This document shows, piece after piece, positions 6,650-11,933 of a stretch of 11,933 nt of DNA. This stretch comes from Deltaproteobacteria bacterium (lineage in GTDB: Bacteria; Desulfobacterota; GWC2-55-46). The stretch covers positions 1-11,933 of the forward strand of contig JAUSLB010000149.1 in the NCBI GenBank assembly GCA_030646655.1, in the 5' to 3' direction. The notes beneath the pieces are model-generated. The model saw only the letters and a program-made list of their open reading frames with translations. It was not told the DNA's origin and did no database searches. How positions within the stretch are numbered: position 1 is the stretch's first letter; each line of letters begins with the position of its first letter. Made by a program: the position numbers and the translations under genes.

Positions 6650-9208
6650 TCAAGCCCCCAGAAGGCTTTTGGATGAAACGAAATAAGAAACAGAGTTCTC
6701 AACCTCCCTTATCGAACCGCCCTTGAAAACAAGGCCCCTCTCGTAGCCGTCCGATTGGGCGCGGTTTATATCAAATGGCTGGCCCTGCCGTATGCCGTAG
6801 AATACGCCCTCGGCCTTGATTATGTTGTATCCGTGTAAGCCTTCCCTGATAAGCCGGATATCGGCAGGGTTGTCCCTTTTAAGCCCTGCTATATCCGGGG
6901 CCGAAGGCCTTAAGCCCTTAAGCTCAGGGCATTCTTCCGGGTCATAACCGTAAAACCCGCCGTTGAACTTTACGATATGGAGCCTTCGCTCTTTTGCATT
7001 CTCCCCTTTTGCAATCGCGCCCTCCTCCTCTTGCCCGCAAACGGCATCGGGCCTCGCGCTCCTGCCCGCGCCTTTGCCCTGAAGGACGTCCTTTATCACC
7101 TGCTCCGCGAACGGCCCAACGCCGAAGCCGTGCCTGTGGAGCTCAAGGACAACCCTCTCGAACCTGCGCCTCCTTACCTTGTCGTCTATGCAGGGGTTCT
7201 CGCTGTACCATAAATTGTCAGGCACCATGTGCTGGAACTCTTTCAGTATCTCATTCTTATCCCCCCTGAATTTTATGCCGTACTCCTCGGGGCTCTCCCA
7301 GTAGATGGAGCCTGACATGAGCATCAGCGGGTTTATGTTGGCGACCCTTCCTATGAAGGGCTTATTTTCCGCTATGAGCGAGACCGATTCCGTTATGTCC
7401 TCATCGGTCTCTCCCGGAACGCCCAGTACGATATTGACTTCAGTATATATGCCGGCGCCTGAGCAGTCCTTAAGGTTGCGGGATATCATATCAAGGGTGT
7501 AGCCCTTCTGCTGGAGCCGCAGGGTGTTCTCGCTCCATGCGTCCACGCCGAACCTTAAAGAGACGAACCCCGCCTCTTTAAGCCTGTCGAAAAAAGCGCG
7601 ATCGCTCCCCTTATGAATGCGGAGCTGGCCCGTAAGCTTTATAGTGAGCCTCCGCCTGATTATCTCGCCGCAGATCTCAAGGAGCGCCTCGGGCATGCCG
7701 TTTAGGTCGCTCTCGTTGAACATAAACAGGTCGCAGCCCTGATTGGCGAGGTACTCGAACTCATCGACTACATTTTTCGGCGAGCGTATCCTCCAGAAGA
7801 ACCTCTCGGCGCAGAACCTGCATCTGCTCCACCTGCACCCCCGGCTCGCTATTATGGGCGTCAGCTGGTAGTGGTTGAAATTACGGTAAACATCGAGCCC
7901 GTACCATTCGTACCTCGGCATCTCGATGGAATCGAGGTCTTCCGGCATCGGGCCGGGCCTGAATTTTACGCCGGCCGGCTCGAACCTCGACATGACCCCG
8001 GCAATACCCGTGGGCCTTTCGCCCGAAGCGAGCCTCTTTACGAGGTCGCCCACTATGAGGTCGGCCTCGCCTATGACCATGTAGTCGGCCTCAGGGAAAG
8101 CGAGCCTGCCGATAAAGGGGTGATAGCAGCTGTAGCCTCCTGCAAGGATGACGGTATCCGGCAGGGCCTCCCTTACCCCCTTTGCCACCTCTTTCGCGAA
8201 TTTTATGTTGCATGCCTGAATGGAAAAGCCCGCTATCTTCGGCCTTGCCTCAACTATCGCCTTTATGGTCTCCTCGATCTCGGGCCTGAAGAAATCTATG
8301 GTGTCCTGCCTCTGCCAAAGCTCGTAGTTCTCGGCGAGCCACGGGTCTTCGGGCAGCCTTTTCCCTGAGGGCGTCAATACCGCCTCAGGCCCGTCAAAGA
8401 GGCGGTGCGCATGGAACCTGTGGTAGGCGATTATGTCGAGGTCTATCGTCTGGAACCTTACCCCTGCCTTTTTTAACGCGTTATTCACATACGCAAGGCC
8501 GTTCGGCATGAACGCCATGTTCCTCGAGGGGCTGTCTATAAGGACCATATCGAGCCCCGGCTTAACGGATATTTCAGGTATATCTATGGGGTATATCGAG
8601 CCATACTCCGGTATCCACGCGCTGTCCGGGACATGCACCCTCGCTATGTCCGCTATAACTTCCGGCGAGATTACGGATACCCCGTATTTAAGCCCTTTCT
8701 CCATCCTCCAGCGCTTTACAGCCGAAAGCTCCGAGAGGAATACGTTCTTTATCGAATACGGTATCTCGGACGGGGCGATTACAGGGATGCCTTCGATAAG
8801 GCCGCCCTTTGACCGGGGGTCGTCGTCGATAATGAATTTTATCGCATGCTTTAAGGAAGGTGCATGCTTAAGAAGATAATCGAAGAGCTTCCCCCTGCCG
8901 TAAAAGGCGAGGTCATGTTTTTTGATAAGGTGGACGCCGAGGAGCTCAAGGCATTTTATCTCAGCCTCCCCCGGCTCGTCCTTAAAAAGCCTGTAAGGGG
9001 AAAAGCGCACCTTCCCGCCCCTCACCTTTATCGGCCGCCCTCCGGGGCTTACATCCAGCGTTACTCTGATAGGGTCCATTCTGCCTCCGGCGGTCTTATC
9101 CGCGCCCTTTAGCGTCTTTGAGATGAATCCTTTAAACCTTTTCGGCATGTATTTTTTTATCTTCCTGAAGGCCCAGCTTGACCTCACGCTATCCCTCTGC
9201 CTCTCCAT
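6650..9208 (-). CDS. B12-binding-domain radical SAM enzyme with C-terminal repeat modules
   Basis: The 852-residue product begins with a basic segment (11-34). A Rossmann-like domain follows (about 95-165; FYGRGKLFDYLLK, then FIIDDDP and IEGIPVI), resembling N-terminal domains of sugar acyltransferases. The B12-binding-type domain (about 218-400) has AGFSIQACN and VILAGGYS and ends YMVIGEAD. It lacks the DxHxxG motif, as many radical SAM relatives do. The radical SAM core (about 450-700) has the cluster motif CX4CX2C (Cys458, 463, 466), and VNIVLGVPGET at 591-601. After a low-complexity linker (711-740) come two degenerate copies of the module also found in Wzt and the methyltransferase. The family includes C-methyltransferases and other C-C or ring-forming enzymes; methylation of a sugar carbon is possible but only inferred. 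ATG 9208 lies 2 nt after the methyltransferase stop; its Shine-Dalgarno (GGGG) is weak. Confidence 0.88.
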   Translation of the reverse strand: MERQRDSVRSSWAFRKIKKYMPKRFKGFISKTLKGADKTAGGRMDPIRVTLDVSPGGRPIKVRGGKVRFSPYRLFKDEPGEAEIKCLELLGVHLIKKHDLAFYGRGKLFDYLLKHAPSLKHAIKFIIDDDPRSKGGLIEGIPVIAPSEIPYSIKNVFLSELSAVKRWRMEKGLKYGVSVISPEVIADIARVHVPDSAWIPEYGSIYPIDIPEISVKPGLDMVLIDSPSRNMAFMPNGLAYVNNALKKAGVRFQTIDLDIIAYHRFHAHRLFDGPEAVLTPSGKRLPEDPWLAENYELWQRQDTIDFFRPEIEETIKAIVEARPKIAGFSIQACNIKFAKEVAKGVREALPDTVILAGGYSCYHPFIGRLAFPEADYMVIGEADLIVGDLVKRLASGERPTGIAGVMSRFEPAGVKFRPGPMPEDLDSIEMPRYEWYGLDVYRNFNHYQLTPIIASRGCRWSRCRFCAERFFWRIRSPKNVVDEFEYLANQGCDLFMFNESDLNGMPEALLEICGEIIRRRLTIKLTGQLRIHKGSDRAFFDRLKEAGFVSLRFGVDAWSENTLRLQQKGYTLDMISRNLKDCSGAGIYTEVNIVLGVPGETDEDITESVSLIAENKPFIGRVANINPLMLMSGSIYWESPEEYGIKFRGDKNEILKEFQHMVPDNLWYSENPCIDDKVRRRRFERVVLELHRHGFGVGPFAEQVIKDVLQGKGAGRSARPDAVCGQEEEGAIAKGENAKERRLHIVKFNGGFYGYDPEECPELKGLRPSAPDIAGLKRDNPADIRLIREGLHGYNIIKAEGVFYGIRQGQPFDINRAQSDGYERGLVFKGGSIREVENSVSYFVSSKSLLGA
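6689..6985 (-). repeat. Two degenerate FNIV/FYA modules ending the B12 radical SAM protein
   Basis: Copy 1 (6842-6985) reads LHIVKFNGGFYGYD; copy 2 (6689-6835) reads HGYNIIKAEGVFYGIRQG followed by PFDI. They share the order N/H-I-[IV], K, FYG with the better-conserved copies in the methyltransferase and Wzt genes, but the LGxxD part is weak. The match is at protein level and was judged by eye. Confidence 0.6.
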
Positions 9209-9210
9209 GA

Positions 9211-10611
9211 TCAGCCCCGCGCCGCCTTTAATGCCGCCATCTCTTTCTCAAGCGACTTTACCTTTGAATCCCTTTCTGAAACCTCTTTTTCGAGGGCCTT
9301 CACCTTCTGGTTAAGCGTCATCAGCTCTTTACGCGCCTGCCTCGCGGATAAAAGGTCGATCAGTTCCTTGGCAAACTGGTGCGTCTTTGCTATCACGCAC
9401 TTGGAGGTTTTTATGAGCTCCTTTAGCCTTTGCTTTTCTACGGCCCTCAGATCCGTCGGGCCGAGCTCCTGAGAAAGGGCGTAGAACATGCGCTTGTAAG
9501 CGATTATATTGAACCCCCTGTAGCCCTCTTCCACAAGCTCAGGGAAGAGGTGGGACAGACCGTCAACGATATTTTTTGTCCCAATTGGGTCCTTTGCCTC
9601 GGCGCAGAGCCCGAGGCCCTTGTATTTATTAAGCTCGCTTTCGCTGACCGATGTGATGTCTATATTACCGAGCGTCTGCGACATGGCGAAGAACCTCTCT
9701 CCGTACTGTATGAGATTGAACCCCTTATAGGAGTCCCAGAGTACGGGGCTGAGACAAGGGGATATCTCCTCGCCTATCGTCTTAAGGACCTCTTTAAGGG
9801 TCTTTGCCCTGACAGCGTCCGGCATCTTTCTTAAGATATCCTCTGTCACGGCGGCGTTGCCGCGCGAGCGCGGGATGGCGTAAACAAATTTTCCATAGCG
9901 CGTGATATTGTAATTCCCGGTCACGCCTATCGGGGGGGGCGCGAACTGGCCCTTTTGAAGCGGGTATTCAATATCTGTCGGCGCCCAGCCGCCGTCCTTC
10001 GCCCTTACGCTCCAGATGTTGTAATCGATAGAGTAGTCCTCGAATGCCCTGCCCACCGCGAGCACTACCCCGCAGTGGATCGACTCGTGGAAGTTCTCGT
10101 CCCTGCCCTCGTCAAGGAACTCAGGGTCGAAATCCGAGATCCTGCCGTCGCAGTCGTGGCCGCAGAGTATCCCCCCGTCCCTTTTTACAAGCGGCGAGTA
10201 TTTCTCTATGTCCATCGAGACCTGCCCGTACCTGTGGTCGCCGTCTATGAAGACAAGGTCGAAGTCGTTCCGCTTAAAAAGGCCTGCCGTCTCTTCAGAG
10301 CGCGCCCTTATGGGGATTACCGTATCCTCAAGCCCCGCGCCGCAGACCCTCCTCCAGAAAAAGGAATAGACGTCCTTTTTCTTTGCCACCTCGAAAAGCT
10401 CTGTCCCGGGGCTCCCTTTCCACCAGTCGATGCACACGAGCTTTCCGCCGAGGGCCTTCGCGGCCCTGCCGAGGATGAGCGCCGTATCGCCGCACCAGCT
10501 CCCTATCTCTAAAAATAAGCACCCCTGCCTTGCCGCGGAAGCGGCAAGGGCCGAGAGCACCACCTCCTGCTCCTCGCCCTGAATCTGCCTCTCCCTTATC
10601 TCTATATCCAT
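9211..10611 (-). CDS. Class I SAM methyltransferase with three repeat modules and coiled coil
   Basis: The 466-residue product has an N-terminal class I methyltransferase domain of the Methyltransf_24-like kind (about 12-190). Motif I is FLEIGSWCGDT (33-43), Asp62 ends strand 2 (VCIDWW), and FDLVFIDGDHRYG (117-129) and GGILCGHDC (146-154) follow. Three copies of the FNIV/FYA module come next (about 231-280, 295-352, 364-421). The end is a coiled coil of about four heptads (Leu433, Val437, Leu440, Val444, Val451, Leu454, Met458, Leu461). The position after wzt and the methyltransferase-plus-coiled-coil layout recall WbdD of E. coli O8/O9a, which methylates the glycan end to stop growth. Here the coiled coil is short and there is no kinase domain, so this is only an analogy. 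ATG 10611 is the only in-frame start after the stop upstream; no normally spaced Shine-Dalgarno is seen, and a 13-bp duplication covers the start. Confidence 0.88.
   Translation of the reverse strand: MDIEIRERQIQGEEQEVVLSALAASAARQGCLFLEIGSWCGDTALILGRAAKALGGKLVCIDWWKGSPGTELFEVAKKKDVYSFFWRRVCGAGLEDTVIPIRARSEETAGLFKRNDFDLVFIDGDHRYGQVSMDIEKYSPLVKRDGGILCGHDCDGRISDFDPEFLDEGRDENFHESIHCGVVLAVGRAFEDYSIDYNIWSVRAKDGGWAPTDIEYPLQKGQFAPPPIGVTGNYNITRYGKFVYAIPRSRGNAAVTEDILRKMPDAVRAKTLKEVLKTIGEEISPCLSPVLWDSYKGFNLIQYGERFFAMSQTLGNIDITSVSESELNKYKGLGLCAEAKDPIGTKNIVDGLSHLFPELVEEGYRGFNIIAYKRMFYALSQELGPTDLRAVEKQRLKELIKTSKCVIAKTHQFAKELIDLLSARQARKELMTLNQKVKALEKEVSERDSKVKSLEKEMAALKAARG
9349..9921 (-). repeat. Three FNIV/FYA modules in the methyltransferase gene
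   Basis: Module 1 (9772-9921) reads GNYNITRYGKFVYAIPRS. Module 2 (9556-9729) reads YKGFNLIQYGERFFAMSQ then TLGNIDI. Module 3 (9349-9522) reads YRGFNIIAYKRMFYALSQ then ELGPTDL. Modules 2 and 3 continue into a helical tail with a Cys and a V/I-D-x-L end. Module 3 is closest to the single copy in the Wzt gene, including a 19-nt identical stretch (9515-9533 and 11745-11763). Confidence 0.8.
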
Positions 10612-10629
10612 CCTGAATATCCATCCTGA
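10604..10629 (-). repeat. Perfect 13-bp tandem duplication over the methyltransferase start codon
   Basis: TCAGGATGGATAT occurs twice back to back on the minus strand, 10629-10617 and 10616-10604. Each copy contains AGG directly followed by ATG. The downstream ATG (10611) opens the methyltransferase. The upstream ATG (10624) is out of frame and would give only a 98-codon compositionally biased peptide. Confidence 0.9.
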
Positions 10630-10918
10630 GCGCGCCTGCGAAAAAAATAAAGCCCGGTTATTTTAAACAGGAGGGTGCTGACTTGACCCCGGATCGCCGG
10701 CGGGATTTGAAATGGCCCTGCCGCCTGAAGAAGAAGCCCGAAATCCTTCCCGGCTTCTTTCTAACAGGATGCGGAAAAAGTCCGTCCTGGCCTTTTTCCG
10801 CTACGGCTTAGCCGAAGTGAATTCGGCCAAGCCTCACAAATTGCTCGATTTTTCAGCCTCGCAATTTAGCAATCCGTCCATGTATTGCTTAACAGGTTGC
10901 TTTTTTTAGCAACCTGTT
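10612..10918 (-). ncRNA. Candidate structured 5' leader of the methyltransferase operon
   Basis: The stretch between a predicted start site near 10918 and the methyltransferase ATG holds a chain of inverted repeats, read on the minus strand. A: 10919-10908 with 10901-10890, 12 bp, A6 loop. B: 10889-10884 with 10873-10868, 6 bp. C: 10867-10861 with 10844-10838, 7 bp. D: 10833-10822 with 10816-10805, 12 bp with one G-U. E: 10801-10792 with 10780-10771, 10 bp. F: 10759-10752 with 10738-10731, 8 bp. A weaker G pairs 10725-10721 with 10703-10699. In D the single imperfect pair is G-U in minus-strand RNA but A-C in plus-strand RNA, which favours a minus-strand transcript. No known riboswitch class is recognised. 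It could instead be a palindrome-rich mobile remnant. Confidence 0.5.
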
Positions 10919-10919
10919 A
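10890..10919 (-). repeat. 12-bp hairpin at the predicted transcript start
   Basis: TAACAGGTTGCT (10890-10901) and its exact reverse complement (10908-10919) flank a 6-nt loop, all T on the plus strand and all A on the minus. No U-tract follows on either strand, so it is not a standard intrinsic terminator. It begins within a base or two of the predicted start site and could be a 5' stabilising stem, an operator or part of a mobile repeat. Confidence 0.65.
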
Positions 10920-10923
10920 GAAA

Positions 10924-10951
10924 ACTATAATCCAAGTTTTCCGGCTGTCAA
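10924..10951 (-). promoter_or_regulatory. Sigma70-like promoter for the methyltransferase operon
   Basis: On the minus strand a consensus -35 TTGACA (10951-10946) is followed by a 16-nt spacer and TATAGT (10929-10924), which matches 5 of 6 -10 bases. Start is predicted near 10917-10918, giving a leader of about 305 nt. It lies in the only long intergenic gap, 57 nt or more after the wzt stop, where an independent operon promoter makes sense. Confidence 0.6.
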
Positions 10952-11008
10952 ATATAGGGGGCTGGTTTTTTGGCGGGACCGTTAAACGGCCGGGATCCTG
11001 TAAAATTG
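10952..11008. other. Short spacer between the wzt stop and the promoter
   Basis: This 57-nt stretch holds a small CCGTT/AACGG palindrome near 10980 and an A/T run. No convincing intrinsic terminator follows the wzt-like gene, so read-through into the downstream operon is possible. Confidence 0.4.
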
Positions 11009-11933
11009 CTAAAAGGATTTTGCCGGGATAGAGGGGAACTCCTCGAAAGAGGTCTCGAACCGGGCAAAACCGTCGAACTCCCCGTCTGTTTGGACTTTTA
11101 TATGGATAAGGTCTTTCCTGTTGTCGATAAGAAGGTCCATATCCGGCCTCTTTTCAGCAACGCCTAAGTTTATGAAAAAATCCCCGCTGTTAGCGCTTAG
11201 CCTTATCGACCATTTTACCATGTTGACCGCGCCCGCTGCCGCGGGCGCGATGTCGATCCTGCACAACCTCGTATTCGTCCCATAGACGATCACCCCGTCA
11301 ACGGTGGTTATGGCGAAGCCGAACATCGGATGGTCCACTTTTTCGTAAAAGACCACTCTCATATAGATATCGACCACCGTGCCTGAGCGGACATTCACAG
11401 GGTCGAGCACGCCTCCTGAGGCTACGAGGTAATCGATTACTTCCGCCCTCCTGTCCCCGTGCCTGTACTCGTTTTTATTGTAGCTCTTCCTCTTCGGGCA
11501 ATTATCGGATAAAGGGGCCTCCTCGAAAAACCGCTCAAGCCCGTCCTTCCCCTCCACGATAGTCTTATGCCTCGATTCCATCCTGTCAACCGCCCTCAAG
11601 ACATCCTCGTGAGACAAGCCGACGGCGCAGACGTCCTGCCCGGTCAGCCTGTTTATGCTGTCTTCGCTCGCGCCCCCTATATCAAAGCTCCCCAGCTCCT
11701 GAGAGATTGCGTAGAACCTCGGGCCGAAGTGCACTATGTTAAAGCCCCTGTAGCCCTCTTCCAGAACAACAGGCTCCGGCGCCGGGTCATCTATATTATT
11801 CGAAAAGAGCATGTCGATATAGCGGTTCACTACGGATTTAGGCTCCCCCCTGTCTATGATCCTGCCCCCTTCGAGCAGGATCGCGGAGTCGCAGTGCCTT
11901 ACGACAGCCTCTGTATTATGGCTTACGAAGAGG
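11009..11933 (-). CDS. wzt: Wzt-type polysaccharide ABC transporter ATPase, 5' part cut by window edge
   Basis: The frame is open through the right edge, and 307 residues are visible to the TAG at 11011-11009. The first 45 residues are the end of an ABC ATPase: LFVSHN with the switch (H-loop) His, CDSAILLEGGRI, then VVNRYID, typical of Wzt/TagH-like exporters. Residues about 61-118 hold one copy of the FNIV/FYA module, which is not usual at this point. Residues about 150-307 match the Wzt C-terminal glycan-binding beta-sandwich (HGDRRAEVIDY, GFAITTVDGVIVYGTNT). In characterised O8/O9a systems this domain recognises a modified chain end and couples termination to export at the inner membrane. 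Walker A, Walker B and signature motifs lie outside the window, and the partner permease Wzm is not seen. An internal GTG (11830) is not the start, because homology continues upstream of it. Confidence 0.88.
   Translation of the reverse strand, partial: LFVSHNTEAVVRHCDSAILLEGGRIIDRGEPKSVVNRYIDMLFSNNIDDPAPEPVVLEEGYRGFNIVHFGPRFYAISQELGSFDIGGASEDSINRLTGQDVCAVGLSHEDVLRAVDRMESRHKTIVEGKDGLERFFEEAPLSDNCPKRKSYNKNEYRHGDRRAEVIDYLVASGGVLDPVNVRSGTVVDIYMRVVFYEKVDHPMFGFAITTVDGVIVYGTNTRLCRIDIAPAAAGAVNMVKWSIRLSANSGDFFINLGVAEKRPDMDLLIDNRKDLIHIKVQTDGEFDGFARFETSFEEFPSIPAKSF
11579..11752 (-). repeat. FNIV/FYA module inserted in the Wzt protein
   Basis: Reads YRGFNIVHFGPRFYAISQ then ELGSFDI, followed by a helical tail with one Cys and an AVDRM end. 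It separates the ATPase domain from the Wzt C-terminal domain and is nearly the same as module 3 of the methyltransferase, at both protein and DNA level. Confidence 0.8.

Noticed and set aside
6651..6653. TTG as start of the GT2 at 5718-6647
   Set aside because: Overlaps the previous stop as TTGA, but the only G-rich motif is 1 nt away. GTG 6647 has a 7-nt spacing and matches the paralogue's length. TTG is not excluded.
9955..10512. 185-codon plus-strand open frame
   Set aside because: Antisense to the methyltransferase domain, whose motifs are clear. High-GC third positions make such shadow frames common.
10328..10624. 98-codon minus-strand frame from the upstream ATG of the 13-bp repeat
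   Set aside because: Arg/Gly-rich composition typical of a shifted frame inside the methyltransferase. Kept only as a possible competing initiation site.
10640..10660. Intrinsic terminator or attenuator using the T-rich run just before the methyltransferase
   Set aside because: The run is T-rich on the minus strand, but no GC-rich stem directly precedes it.
10678..10692. End of a REP/Y1-transposase-type mobile element (GGGGTCAAGTC on the minus strand)
   Set aside because: The word is suggestive only. No transposase, second end or target duplication was found in the window.
10715..10728. An ops/JUMPstart-like element (GGCGGCAGGG) in the leader
   Set aside because: Too few matches to GGCGGTAGCGT, and the rest of the JUMPstart sequence is not there.
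11009..11830. Complete 273-residue gene starting at GTG 11830
   Set aside because: The frame stays open to the window edge, and the upstream residues are the H-loop end of an ABC ATPase, so the GTG is internal.
1..11933. tRNA, rRNA, CRISPR array, insertion sequence
   Set aside because: No cloverleaf, rRNA-like stretch, regularly spaced repeats or transposase motifs were seen.

Overview
The window reads as part of a surface-glycan (O-antigen or capsule type) biosynthesis and export locus from a Gram-negative bacterium. The main evidence is the C-terminal part of a Wzt-type ABC transporter ATPase at the right edge, followed by a run of cytoplasmic glycosyltransferases and sugar- or glycan-modifying enzymes. 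The DNA is moderately GC-rich, with frequent ATA (Ile) and AGG (Arg) codons. Large multi-domain proteins (TPR, ankyrin and radical SAM fusions) suggest an uncultivated lineage of the Omnitrophota or Desulfobacterota kind. That placement is a weak guess: there is no rRNA or other marker gene.

Every gene is on the minus strand, so transcription runs from right to left. In that order: (1) wzt-like ATPase, 3' part only, 11009-11933; (2) a 397-base gap with a sigma70-like promoter (10924-10951) and a roughly 300-nt leader rich in hairpins; (3) class I methyltransferase with a C-terminal coiled coil, 9211-10611; (4) B12-binding radical SAM enzyme, 6650-9208; (5) GT2 glycosyltransferase, 5718-6647; (6) SPASM radical SAM-ankyrin fusion, 3166-5688; (7) SDR oxidoreductase, 2313-3191; (8) GT2-TPR fusion, 931-2304; (9) a second GT2, paralogous to (5) and cut by the left edge, 1-870. 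Genes 3 to 8 are nearly contiguous (gaps of 2-29 nt or short overlaps), so they look like one operon. A 60-nt gap before gene 9 holds a possible second promoter.

The most interesting feature is a 25-60 residue module (core Y-x-G-[FY]-N-[IL]-[IV], then F-[YF]-[AG], usually L-G-x-x-D-[IL]). It occurs once in the Wzt protein between the ATPase and the glycan-binding domain, three times in the methyltransferase and twice, degenerately, at the end of the B12 radical SAM protein. I do not recognise it as a named domain. A methyltransferase with a coiled coil encoded directly after wzt recalls the WbdD/Wzt pair, where a methylated chain end is the export signal. My working hypothesis is that the module links the export ATPase to the enzymes that modify the glycan. 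Other unusual features are the SPASM-ankyrin fusion with a duplicated N-terminal domain, the structured leader, and a perfect 13-bp tandem duplication over the methyltransferase start codon.
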